DNA of 10,878 nucleotides from JAWXUD01 sp044432945 (GCA_044432945.1 JAWXUD010000045.1:1-10878), one strand, 5' to 3'. Shown: positions 1 through 6,429, numbered from the stretch's first letter. The notes: generated by a model not told the origin, from the sequence alone. A program made the numbers and translations.

Positions 1-58
1 TGCAGGCGTTGCAGGCGTTGCAGGCGTTGCAGGCGTTGCAGGCGTTGCAGGCGTTGCA
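1..58. repeat. 9-bp tandem repeat, six copies plus a 4-base partial, cut by the window edge
   Basis: The unit TGCAGGCGT is repeated six times without a mismatch (1-54), followed by TGCA (55-58). The unit is much richer in G+C than the surrounding AT-rich DNA. Because 9 is a multiple of 3, copy-number change would keep any frame open: on the plus strand the frames read Ala-Gly-Val, Gln-Ala-Leu or Cys-Arg-Arg and all stop by base 94. The minus strand frame entering from 88 reads Cys-Asn-Ala. The array starts exactly at base 1, so its true length is unknown. I see no spacers, so it is not a CRISPR array. It is either an intergenic minisatellite or the end of a repetitive gene lying to the left. 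Confidence 0.95.
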
Positions 59-131
59 AATAAAAATCGCCATCTGACAATTAGTCATTTTTGACGATTA
101 AATAATAAATAATGCTATCCCAAATCGGTAG

Positions 132-145
132 CCGTAATCTTACGG
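132..145. terminator. Short inverted repeat downstream of the 71-aa gene, possible 3' hairpin
   Basis: CCGTAA (132-137) and TTACGG (140-145) are perfect inverted copies separated by two bases. The element starts ten bases past the stop codon of the minus-strand gene at 155-370. On the minus strand no real T-run follows, so it is a weak terminator candidate or an mRNA 3'-end stabiliser rather than a textbook intrinsic terminator. Confidence 0.35.
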
Positions 146-154
146 GGTATTTAT

Positions 155-370
155 CTAAGCAAAACCTTTTTGATGGAATTTGCTCAACTTTGCTAAATGC
201 CAAACTTTTGATTTTACCTGTTCAATATTATTATTAATATCTTCTAGTTCTGCCAAAAGCGTTGTCAAATCTTTTTTATGAGGTATAAAATCGACTTGCG
301 ATTTTACAACTTCTGCTTCGGTCCAATCTGGTAAAAAGCAGAAATCTTCAAACAATTTTTTCTCGTTCAT
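155..370 (-). CDS. Small hypothetical protein, 71 aa
   Basis: I do not recognise this protein. It is soluble and highly charged, with no signal peptide or membrane segment. Residues about 33-60 (KKDLTTLLAELEDINNNIEQ onward) have the heptad-like spacing of a short amphipathic helix or coiled coil. The ATG at 368-370 is preceded by AAGGA (380-384) nine bases upstream, which supports the start; the stop is TAG at 155-157. It lies 30 bp downstream of the 70-aa gene at 401-613 on the same strand and is probably co-transcribed with it. The first seven residues, MNEKKLF, closely match MDEKKVF of that neighbour, and the underlying DNA around both starts is nearly identical, suggesting a shared translation-start cassette or an old duplication. 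It is short enough that lack of expression cannot be excluded, but the ribosome binding site argues that it is real. Confidence 0.6.
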   Translation of the reverse strand: MNEKKLFEDFCFLPDWTEAEVVKSQVDFIPHKKDLTTLLAELEDINNNIEQVKSKVWHLAKLSKFHQKGFA

Positions 371-391
371 AATACATAATCCTTAATTAAC

Positions 392-407
392 AGCTTAATT
401 TTAAGCT
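392..407. repeat. 7-bp inverted repeat overlapping the stop codon of the 70-aa gene
   Basis: AGCTTAA (392-398) and TTAAGCT (401-407) are perfect inverted copies separated by TT. The element covers the TAA stop at 401-403 and lies between the two small minus-strand genes. It could form a small hairpin in the mRNA between them. No T-run follows, so it is more likely a processing or stability element, or chance in AT-rich DNA, than a terminator. Confidence 0.35.
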
Positions 408-613
408 TCTTTTTGTGTTACAAAAGAATGAAACAAATCCACTAAGTCAAATCGCCCATACTTAAACGAATGTGGTTTTTGTGAATACTCGCTGTCTGTG
501 ATTTTTTGTAAATCCTGAACTTGTTTGTAGTTCAATGATTCAAAATCAAAGCTTGTCATTTCACCATAATCAATCATCAAATCTTCCATATCAAAAACTT
601 TTTTCTCGTCCAT
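401..613 (-). CDS. Small hypothetical protein, 70 aa
   Basis: Unrecognised small acidic protein without signal peptide, membrane helix or cysteine. The frame could be opened by a GTG at 620-622, but AAGGAG (622-627) would then be only one or two bases away. It sits eight bases from the ATG at 611-613, so the ATG is chosen and the protein begins MDEKKVF. The middle is rich in Asp, Glu, Ser and aromatic residues (for example YGRFDLVDLFHSF near the C-terminus). It is first in a two-gene minus-strand unit with the 71-aa gene 30 bp downstream, whose N-terminus it resembles. A TATAAT-like box on the minus strand at 642-647 could be its promoter. No function can be assigned. Confidence 0.6.
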   Translation of the reverse strand: MDEKKVFDMEDLMIDYGEMTSFDFESLNYKQVQDLQKITDSEYSQKPHSFKYGRFDLVDLFHSFVTQKEA

Positions 614-641
614 GTGACACACTCCTTATTTTTTATCACAC

Positions 642-647
642 ATTATA
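642..647 (-). promoter_or_regulatory. Candidate -10 box for the two small minus-strand genes
   Basis: Read on the minus strand, 647-642 is TATAAT, the exact sigma-70 consensus, about 29 bases upstream of the ATG at 613. No good -35 hexamer is visible at 16-18 bases upstream (the region is T-rich), so the assignment rests on the -10 box and position alone. Confidence 0.35.
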
Positions 648-730
648 TATCGGCATGTTTGAGAAAAAACTTTAAGGTTTCAGCCACATCGTTACATAAA
701 TTTACAAAAAGCACTAAGGTAGAATATGAA

Positions 731-768
731 GCGAGTGGGCTGATTTTTTCAAAAATCAGCCCACTCGC
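731..768. terminator. Perfect 18-bp-arm inverted repeat with a 2-base loop, probable terminator of the SLH gene
   Basis: The left arm 731-748 and right arm 751-768 are exact inverted complements separated by TC. Each arm has a GC-rich outer part (GCGAGTGGGCTGA) and an inner run of five T or A. An outer six-base pair, GAATAT (722-727) with ATATTC (773-778), extends the symmetry. It lies 31 bases past the stop of the minus-strand SLH gene and upstream of the minus-strand small genes. This position fits a terminator, but neither side has a proper T-run outside the stem. If the inner TTTTT acts with a shorter stem it could work differently. It may alternatively be a copy of a dispersed palindromic repeat. 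Confidence 0.6.
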
Positions 769-799
769 CATAATATTCATAATATTATAATTATTCTAA

Positions 800-2746
800 T
801 TAATGACCACAACCGAATGCAATTGTGATATGTTCTTTAGGGTTAACCGCAGAAATTCTTGATCCATCTGGGTCTACTAAATAAGTAACTTCATCGCCTG
901 TTGTTTGGAACAAGCCCATTGTACCTGATAACGCTGTACGAGTTAAGTCAATCGGAGCTTTTACTGTTTCCCACAAGCCATCGCCTAAACTACGACCTGC
1001 CGCACCGAATTCACCCTGAAACGCATTACCGAACATATAACCAGCGTCATTAGAAACATTTTCTGCTGCATTACCTAAATTCGTAATCGCACCACCTACT
1101 GTTCTACCAACGATACCGACCATTGAACCTACCCACGTAAATGGCATTTCTACCAATCTTGCAACAGGGTTAACATTCTTTTCTTTATTAACTTCTGCTT
1201 GAAGGATTTGTTGAGGTAAATTAGCTTCACATTCACCATTTTTAATCGCAGAGAATGATAATTTTAAAGCACCTTTGTCACAACCTGACGGTCTAATAAC
1301 TTCTACAACTTGACCTAGCACGATTGAACCACAAGGATATGATACACCATTAATCGAAACATCTTCAAGAGTTTTAGCTCTAAAATGTTGACCAACGTGA
1401 GAAGATTTTGCTGTTATTTGATCTATCATTGATAATTTCAATGTAGGGATTGTAATAATTTGTTCATCTTCAACAAACGCCTGCTTATCCATATCTACTG
1501 GACAAACCTCATTTGCTGTTTTTGGATTTGTATCATAACCAAGAGCTACACGAACCGTTTGCATCATAGATGCAACTTCAGCACGACTTGCTTGTTTATT
1601 AGGCATAATCATATTTGGATTAGGCATATCTTTTAAAGCACCGTTTTCTAAAGATGTCGCTACTGGAATTCTTGCCCAAGCTGGAACTGAACCGCCATCA
1701 GTATATTTGCTTAAAATTTCATCAGCTCTGCATTCACTCATATCAGTAGTTATACCTTTTGCGATAGTTGTTAAAGCTTCTGCACGTGTAACTGGACTAT
1801 TAGGATTAAACAATCCATTTGGATAACCAGCCATCAAGTCTTCATCAACGACTTTTGCAATAGCTGGATTTGCCCAATTGCAAGTTGGTACATCTTTAAA
1901 CAAATTGTCACGTGACATCGCACAGTTGTCCATATTAAACCCTTTTACAAGAATTGTTGCGAACTCCGCACGAGTAATATTTTTGTAAGGTTTGAAATAA
2001 CCATCTGGATAACCTACAACAATATCATTAATAGCTAATTTGTTAATATCGCAAGAAGCCCAAAGATTTTCTGGCACGTCAGGGAACGCATGTCCGCCAA
2101 TATTTGCGGCAGCTCCTAACATATTTATTTTATCATATGGGATTTCAAAAGGAACTAACGTTTTTTTCACTGCATCAATAGAGTTTGCTGATTGAAAATC
2201 AATTGGGCAACCTGTACTTGCTTTTGGTTCTAATGGAGTTCTGTCAATAATCATTCCATTATAACTTGTGATATCACCACCCAAGCTTGGTAAGCTTGTT
2301 GCAGCACCAGTTAAAGTCCCTGCATCACTTGCAACCGTAACCCCCGCTACATTTGATTGAAGCAATTGTGATGATGGAAGCATTCTTTTTTCTGTTGAGA
2401 AAATTGAATTTGCGGTCTCACCAACATAATTGTTTGTACCATAAAGTGCGTTTGGATAGCCATAAACTTGCTTCATATCACTTTTGTCAGCTTTGTCAGA
2501 AGCTGGACATAATGCACAAGTAGGAACTGCTGGTTTTTCACAGCTCACCTCCTCGCCACAATCCTGTTCTACTTTTTTGCAACCACAATCATCGACTTTC
2601 TTTTGACAAGAATTGCACTTTGGTGTTTCAATCGGTGCTACTGTTTTAGCTTGATTACACGGACAAGCTGCCATCGCTTGGTTCAAAGAACACGTTGCTA
2701 TTCCAACAGCCACAGCTGCCGCTACTGTAAGTTTTTTAATAGTCAT
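800..2746 (-). CDS. Exported SLH-domain envelope protein with Cys-rich N-terminus, 648 aa
   Basis: Secreted or outer-envelope protein, probably anchored to the cell wall through SLH domains. Residues 1-26 are a Sec signal peptide, with likely cleavage after AMA. Residues 28-80 hold ten cysteines in CxC and CxxC pairs (CPC, CNSC, CGC, CALC). Residues 126-172 loosely resemble the plug domain start of TonB-dependent receptors (LLQSNVAGVTV, then MIIDRTPL), without any beta-barrel. Three SLH repeats follow at about 220-272, 282-333 and 345-402; each carries the FPDV/FKDV/YTDG, GYPDG/GYPNG and TRAE/SRAE signatures, the third most diverged. Residues 430-515 look like a beta-rich domain (HFRAKTLEDVSINGV, then GSIVLGQVVEV). 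Residues 535-615 are Gly/Ala-rich and may be amphipathic or membrane-associated. The ATG at 2744-2746 has a strong AAGGAGG (2752-2758) five bases upstream. It is monocistronic and divergent from the solute-binding lipoprotein. Exact function is unknown. Confidence 0.88.
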   Translation of the reverse strand: MTIKKLTVAAAVAVGIATCSLNQAMAACPCNQAKTVAPIETPKCNSCQKKVDDCGCKKVEQDCGEEVSCEKPAVPTCALCPASDKADKSDMKQVYGYPNALYGTNNYVGETANSIFSTEKRMLPSSQLLQSNVAGVTVASDAGTLTGAATSLPSLGGDITSYNGMIIDRTPLEPKASTGCPIDFQSANSIDAVKKTLVPFEIPYDKINMLGAAANIGGHAFPDVPENLWASCDINKLAINDIVVGYPDGYFKPYKNITRAEFATILVKGFNMDNCAMSRDNLFKDVPTCNWANPAIAKVVDEDLMAGYPNGLFNPNSPVTRAEALTTIAKGITTDMSECRADEILSKYTDGGSVPAWARIPVATSLENGALKDMPNPNMIMPNKQASRAEVASMMQTVRVALGYDTNPKTANEVCPVDMDKQAFVEDEQIITIPTLKLSMIDQITAKSSHVGQHFRAKTLEDVSINGVSYPCGSIVLGQVVEVIRPSGCDKGALKLSFSAIKNGECEANLPQQILQAEVNKEKNVNPVARLVEMPFTWVGSMVGIVGRTVGGAITNLGNAAENVSNDAGYMFGNAFQGEFGAAGRSLGDGLWETVKAPIDLTRTALSGTMGLFQTTGDEVTYLVDPDGSRISAVNPKEHITIAFGCGH

Positions 2747-2751
2747 TTTTA

Positions 2752-2836
2752 CCTCCTTGTGTTACGAGTTTTCTCACTTTTAAACTCTTGAAATTTCATT
2801 TAAAAAAACTAATATCTGATTATGTACTTCAATCAA
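2752..2836 (-). promoter_or_regulatory. Leader and weak promoter candidate of the SLH gene
   Basis: On the minus strand TTGATT (2836-2831), 16 bases, then TATTAG (2814-2809) is a possible but imperfect sigma-70 promoter. It would give a leader of roughly 55 bases ending in the strong Shine-Dalgarno AAGGAGG (2758-2752). The Shine-Dalgarno is certain; the promoter is tentative. Confidence 0.35.
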
Positions 2837-2911
2837 CTTTATAATCATTACCAAAATTACTTATCCAGCTAGGTGATTTATATTTGTTTGTTAGAATACT
2901 AAAACGATAAT

Positions 2912-2941
2912 TTGACTTTATACTTAGGTTTACGGTATTAT
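2912..2941 (+). promoter_or_regulatory. Sigma-70-type promoter of the solute-binding protein gene
   Basis: TTGACT (2912-2917, five of six consensus bases), an 18-base spacer and TATTAT (2936-2941, five of six) lie directly upstream of the gene starting at 2965. Transcription would begin near 2948, leaving a short leader containing GGAG at 2956-2959, five bases before the ATG. Confidence 0.6.
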
Positions 2942-2964
2942 TTCTTTATCAAATTGGAGCGTTT

Positions 2965-3744
2965 ATGTTTAAAAAAATTGTTATTTGTTTACTATTTATA
3001 GGACTATTTTCGACTGGCTGTAACGAAAAAAAAGTTGTGCAAAACGATTTAGATAGGATTGTTGAAAACGAACAAATAATAGTTGGGGTTAGAACTGACA
3101 CAAAACCGTTTGGATATTTAGATGAAAAAGGTAATCACGCTGGATTTGATGTAGATTTAGCAAAAATGCTCGCAGATAGTATATTGAATAACCAAGATAA
3201 TATAAAGTTTGTTGACGTCAATTCTACAAACCGTATTATGAAACTCAATTCGAATGAAGTTGACATAATTATTGCAACAATGACTGTTACTAATAATCGC
3301 AAACATGTTATGGATTTTTCAATCCCCTATCATATAGCTGGTCAAGCTATTTTAGTAAACAAAAACAGTGATGTGACATCAATTGGTGATTTGAAAGATA
3401 GCAGAATTATTGTTGTATATGGCTCAACCAGTGAACAAAATCTAAGAACTAATCTACCAACCGTAAAAGTTATAGGTTATAGAACATATGAAGAAGCATA
3501 TCAAGCACTAAAAGAAAATAAAGCTGATGCCATAATGGCTGACGATACCCTTTTACTAGATTACGTATTATCTAATAACTCGGTAAAACTTCTAAAATCA
3601 CGCTATTCAACTGAACCTTATGCTGTTGGGTTTAGAAAAACTCCTGAATCAGCTTCGCTTCAACAAAAAATTAATTCACAAATAAAATTCCTATCTGACA
3701 CTGGCAAACTAGATAGATTACGTGAAAAACACGAGATTAAATAA
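2965..3744 (+). CDS. Family 3 solute-binding lipoprotein (polar amino acid ABC uptake), 259 aa
   Basis: Extracytoplasmic binding protein that would deliver an amino acid to an ABC importer. The N-terminus is a signal peptide ending in STGC (Cys19), a slightly off-consensus lipobox, so it is probably lipid-anchored. The family signature GFDVDLAKML is at 60-69. The ligand-binding motif MTVTNNRKHVMDFSIPY spans 106-122, where Arg112 is the residue that in this family holds the ligand alpha-carboxylate. ADDTLL (192-197) supplies the usual Asp for the alpha-amino group. PFGY (48-51) provides aromatic contacts. The length is typical for the family. Start: ATG with GGAG five bases upstream and a good promoter at 2912-2941. 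No permease or ATPase gene lies next to it, so it is an orphan that must work with a transporter encoded elsewhere or act as a sensor. The substrate cannot be fixed from sequence; glutamine, glutamate or another polar amino acid is likely. Confidence 0.9.
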   Translation: MFKKIVICLLFIGLFSTGCNEKKVVQNDLDRIVENEQIIVGVRTDTKPFGYLDEKGNHAGFDVDLAKMLADSILNNQDNIKFVDVNSTNRIMKLNSNEVDIIIATMTVTNNRKHVMDFSIPYHIAGQAILVNKNSDVTSIGDLKDSRIIVVYGSTSEQNLRTNLPTVKVIGYRTYEEAYQALKENKADAIMADDTLLLDYVLSNNSVKLLKSRYSTEPYAVGFRKTPESASLQQKINSQIKFLSDTGKLDRLREKHEIK

Positions 3745-3759
3745 TAAAACGCCCGTCAC

Positions 3760-3801
3760 AAAACTTAACATATCGCATCTTTGCTAGCAAGTTTTATTTT
3801 T
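3760..3801 (+). terminator. Possible terminator after the solute-binding protein gene
   Basis: AAAACTT (3760-3766) pairs with AAGTTTT (3789-3795), followed by ATTTTT (3796-3801). The loop of 22 bases is long and includes part of a perfect 10-bp palindrome, TTGCTAGCAA (3781-3790), so an alternative small hairpin competes. It is a weak, AT-rich candidate, but well placed 15 bases after the stop. Confidence 0.4.
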
Positions 3802-3846
3802 CATGCTCATTAACCTAAATGTGTAATAAAAATAAAGGAAAGAATA

Positions 3847-4179
3847 ATGAACACAAGAAACTTAACTCAATCAAATTTTATGAAAACAATCTACAAAAAA
3901 TTCCCTAACGAAATTAAAGAAGCTGGGATAAACTCTCGTAAAGAATTAGGTCAAAGATATGCAAAAATGAATGCCGAAACTGAAGCATCTCTTTTCAAAC
4001 CTGATGGAAGAATTAATGAAGAAGGTATAAAAGAAATTAAAGAACTAGCAGAATATGATGGTTTTAAATTAGGTAAAAACCCTACTTGGAATAGCATTGT
4101 CGAAAAATCAGGAATCAAAGGAGCTGAGTTAGACTTTTCTGAAGCAACGAAAACTACATCACTAGATGTTATAGCTTAA
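3847..4179 (+). CDS. Hypothetical cytoplasmic protein, 110 aa
   Basis: Unrecognised small, charged, mostly helical protein without signal peptide, membrane segment or cysteine. Visible blocks are a basic N-terminal part (MKTIYKKFPNEIKEAGINSR, from residue 12), a Lys/Glu-rich helix around residues 56-70 (RINEEGIKEIKELAEYDGF) and a Thr/Ser-containing acidic tail. Start: ATG at 3847 with AAGGA (3836-3840) six bases upstream, a well-formed site. It stands alone on the plus strand, 102 bp after the solute-binding protein gene. It converges on the 209-aa gene, and the stop codons overlap: TAA at 4177-4179 on plus, TAA from 4178-4176 on minus. No terminator fits between them. The ribosome binding site and uninterrupted frame support a real gene; nothing indicates its job. 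Confidence 0.7.
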   Translation: MNTRNLTQSNFMKTIYKKFPNEIKEAGINSRKELGQRYAKMNAETEASLFKPDGRINEEGIKEIKELAEYDGFKLGKNPTWNSIVEKSGIKGAELDFSEATKTTSLDVIA

Positions 4180-4805
4180 TTCGCATCTTTTAATGCATAA
4201 ATAGTTTCTTCAATCTCAATTTTCAGATATTCAAGTTGCTGGTCAATGTTAAATTCATTATAAACTGAACCAGCTTCTGAATAAGCTAGATATGGAGAAA
4301 AACGCTTTGCCTCAACACGCAAAAGCGAAATTGATTGTGCATGAAGATTTGTTTTCATAAGCTCTCTAAAAGAAATAAAGTTGCTCTCTGGCTTGTTTAG
4401 ATATTTATCTCTCAAGTAATTACAGTGTTCGTTCAAAAAATAAACTCTAGCCACAAATAATTGCAGACTTTCTTTTTGCTCAATTGAATAAAAAATCTTC
4501 TCAAGCATTGGTATAAATTCGTTAATATCGTTTAGATATTGCGAATTTTTATCACTTTTTAATATAATATTAACAAACGATGGATTATCCCTAGGGGCAG
4601 GTTTGACCTCTTGAGAGGAATTGAAATTTTTTGTATGTTTATAAACAGGCTTTGTACTATCAGGCTCATCACTCACACTTTCACTAGAAAGTTCAGGCAA
4701 AGTGCCGACATACCCCTTTCCAGTAGTATCAATCTCTTCTTTTTTGGCAAAACTTGTATTTGTTGCCAAAAACAGACATAAAATCATGATGAAAGCTCTA
4801 ACCAT
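4176..4805 (-). CDS. Exported hypothetical protein, 209 aa
   Basis: Unrecognised protein with a Sec signal peptide: a hydrophobic core (FIMILCLFLATNTSFA) and likely cleavage after residue 20, SFA|KK. Residues 21-75 are low-complexity, rich in Ser, Pro, Asp and Lys, and look like a disordered linker. Residues 78-209 form a helical region (NIILKSDKNSQYLNDINEF onward, ending EYLKIEIEETIYALKDAN). The mature protein has one cysteine, in NEHCNYL, so it is probably periplasmic or surface-exposed. It is last in the four-gene minus-strand run, 46 bp after nagZ. The ATG at 4803-4805 lacks a clear Shine-Dalgarno, and TATAAT on the minus strand at 4817-4812 is only six bases away. It could therefore be translated from a leaderless or coupled message, or from the second Met (residue 7), which would still leave a signal peptide. 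Confidence 0.75.
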   Translation of the reverse strand: MVRAFIMILCLFLATNTSFAKKEEIDTTGKGYVGTLPELSSESVSDEPDSTKPVYKHTKNFNSSQEVKPAPRDNPSFVNIILKSDKNSQYLNDINEFIPMLEKIFYSIEQKESLQLFVARVYFLNEHCNYLRDKYLNKPESNFISFRELMKTNLHAQSISLLRVEAKRFSPYLAYSEAGSVYNEFNIDQQLEYLKIEIEETIYALKDAN

Positions 4806-4811
4806 ACTATC

Positions 4812-4817
4812 ATTATA
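4812..4817 (-). promoter_or_regulatory. TATAAT box abutting the start of the 209-aa gene
   Basis: Read on the minus strand, 4817-4812 is TATAAT, six bases before the ATG at 4805. If used, the transcript would start at or next to the ATG, giving a leaderless mRNA. There is no convincing -35, and this AT-rich 46-bp gap could contain the hexamer by chance. Confidence 0.25.
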
Positions 4818-4851
4818 ATTATTATTAGATAAAAATCATCATTTATTTGCT

Positions 4852-5814
4852 TTATTTAATTCTATTTTTAAGCGAAATTATTTTCTCAAAAGATTTGTCA
4901 ATACAATCTCTTAAGTCAAAATCATCAACCGCCTTCATATAAATTTGTTCAATAATATCAATAGTTTCAGGTGAAGAATTCCTATATATAAACAAATTCA
5001 CGCCTGCCCTTATTGCCATCTCACAAGCCTCAACATCACCAAAATCCTTCACACCTTGCATAATCATATCATCAGAAACTATCACGCCCTCAAATTTCAA
5101 TTTATTACGCAGATAATCAATAGCGTTTTTACTCAATGATGTTGGAATTTTTTCAGCCTCAAAGCACGTACAATGTAGATGTGCAACCATAATCATTTCA
5201 ATAGTTTCAGCCAATTTCTCAAACGGTTTTATATGAAATCGCTCCATCTCATCTAGCGACAAATCTATTTTAGGCAATGCTAAATGACTATCAACACTCG
5301 CATCTCCATGACCTGGAAAATGTTTAGCACAAGGGATAATCCCATTTTTACGATAAATTGATGACACAATCTCACCACCAACTAACACCTCATCAACATC
5401 AGATGAAAACGCTCGCTCACCTATTATTGGATTTTTAGGGTTAGTATTTACATCAACACAAGGAGCAAAATTCAAATTAATGCCAAAACTAACCAACTCT
5501 TTTGAGATAGCTTCAGTTTGTTTTTTTAAAAACTCAATCCCGTTTTGAAACGCAAATTTTGCTGAAAGATATTTTTTACCATTGTGAATATTTTCACTAC
5601 GCTCAACCCTTCCACCTTCTTGATCAATAGACAAAAAAGGCGTAATCTTAGCCATTTTCTTATAACCCAAAATCAATTCACGAAACTGCTCAGTTGATTG
5701 TATATCATTACTAAAAAAAATAACTCCGCCAAGATTGTTGCTCAAAGCCTCTTCACACCCGCCACCTGATGTGCCAAGTATAAACATTTGATATAATTTT
5801 TTACGCAAATTCAT
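4852..5814 (-). CDS. nagZ: Beta-N-acetylhexosaminidase NagZ, glycoside hydrolase family 3, 320 aa
   Basis: Cytoplasmic enzyme that removes N-acetylglucosamine from anhydro-muropeptides during peptidoglycan recycling. It has a single GH3 TIM-barrel domain, close to the length of Enterobacteria NagZ, and no signal peptide. DQEGGRV is at 64-70, near the substrate pocket. The bacterial NagZ signature KHFPGHG is at 164-170, followed by DSH at 175-177, in which His177 is the expected general acid/base of the Asp-His dyad. VSDDM at 246-250 contains Asp248, the expected nucleophile. The ATG at 5812-5814 is nine bases past the stop of the upstream 194-aa gene, with only a weak AGG nearby, so translational coupling is likely. 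It is third in a four-gene minus-strand run with two exported proteins. The GlcNAc product and anhydro-MurNAc peptides would feed back into wall synthesis; no other recycling gene is in view. Confidence 0.95.
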   Translation of the reverse strand: MNLRKKLYQMFILGTSGGGCEEALSNNLGGVIFFSNDIQSTEQFRELILGYKKMAKITPFLSIDQEGGRVERSENIHNGKKYLSAKFAFQNGIEFLKKQTEAISKELVSFGINLNFAPCVDVNTNPKNPIIGERAFSSDVDEVLVGGEIVSSIYRKNGIIPCAKHFPGHGDASVDSHLALPKIDLSLDEMERFHIKPFEKLAETIEMIMVAHLHCTCFEAEKIPTSLSKNAIDYLRNKLKFEGVIVSDDMIMQGVKDFGDVEACEMAIRAGVNLFIYRNSSPETIDIIEQIYMKAVDDFDLRDCIDKSFEKIISLKNRIK

Positions 5815-5823
5815 TACTAAAAC

Positions 5824-6408
5824 CTAAATAATCAAATCAGTAAGCGAAACGAGTTCTTCCAACTTTCCTGTTAGGATAACCTCTTCAATTTTCTTTAATA
5901 TACTTTCATAACCCAAGCTATTTGGAGTTTTAATAGATTTTGGCAAGACTAAATCAGAAGTGTTTAGCGTAGCAGAAAACCCCTTATTTTCTATCATAAA
6001 TTCTTTATATAATTCAATCAATCCAATAGTTTTAGCATCAACTTCATATACTTGAGCCAAATAATATTTTGCATCTTTTGCAAGCTGTTTTAGATAAGCC
6101 TCAAAAAAAGTAATCTCATATAATGCTTCTTCTTCCAAATACTCAGCCCCATAACACAAATTATTTATAATAGGCTTGTCATCAAACTTTTTAATATAAA
6201 CTGCCCACAACAAACAACCAACATAAAAACCCATATAATTTTTTATAAGTTTTTGAATATTTGGATAATACATCTTAAACTGCATTTTTTTCTGACTAAA
6301 ATTTTTATATCTGTCTAGCGTTCCATAAACGTTCTCTATCGTTGGCACGAACGCATGCATATGCTGGATAAACCCAGGGTCGAATAAAGCACCGTCTTTA
6401 AAATCCAT
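5824..6408 (-). CDS. Hypothetical protein, 194 aa, between exported hydrolase and nagZ
   Basis: I do not recognise this protein. It appears alpha-helical and soluble, with many Lys, Glu, Leu and Tyr. One hydrophobic stretch (YMGFYVGCLLWAVYI, about 58-72) is too short and too isolated to call a membrane helix with confidence. No signal peptide is visible. The reading frame could begin at an ATG at 6421-6423, but that has no ribosome binding site. AGGAG (6416-6420) lies seven bases before the ATG at 6406-6408, so the protein is taken to start MDFKDGALFD. The stop is nine bases before nagZ and the upstream hydrolase gene ends 21 bases earlier, so all are probably on one transcript. The context suggests a role linked to the cell envelope, but the sequence itself does not show it. 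Confidence 0.78.
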   Translation of the reverse strand: MDFKDGALFDPGFIQHMHAFVPTIENVYGTLDRYKNFSQKKMQFKMYYPNIQKLIKNYMGFYVGCLLWAVYIKKFDDKPIINNLCYGAEYLEEEALYEITFFEAYLKQLAKDAKYYLAQVYEVDAKTIGLIELYKEFMIENKGFSATLNTSDLVLPKSIKTPNSLGYESILKKIEEVILTGKLEELVSLTDLII

Positions 6409-6429
6409 CTTTGTTCTCCTCATTTTTTC

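Noticed and set aside
1..58. Possible CRISPR array
   Set aside because: The 9-bp units are directly contiguous with no spacers and are far shorter than CRISPR repeats.
1..88. Minus-strand gene starting at 88 or 73 with Cys-Asn-Ala repeats
   Set aside because: The frame is open, but no ribosome binding site precedes either ATG and nearly all of the visible sequence is the repeat itself; kept as a finding only.
91..116. Plus-strand promoter TTGACG ... TGCTAT
   Set aside because: It would point into the antisense of the small genes and no plus-strand gene follows; in AT-rich DNA such matches are common.
2603..2791. Plus-strand frame of 62 aa
   Set aside because: It lies antisense to the start of the SLH gene, has no ribosome binding site, and its Cys/Arg/Ser-rich sequence is a shadow of that gene.
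3781..3790. TTGCTAGCAA palindrome as a regulator operator
   Set aside because: Perfect 10-bp palindrome, but single, short, and inside a probable terminator loop; chance or hairpin loop is enough.
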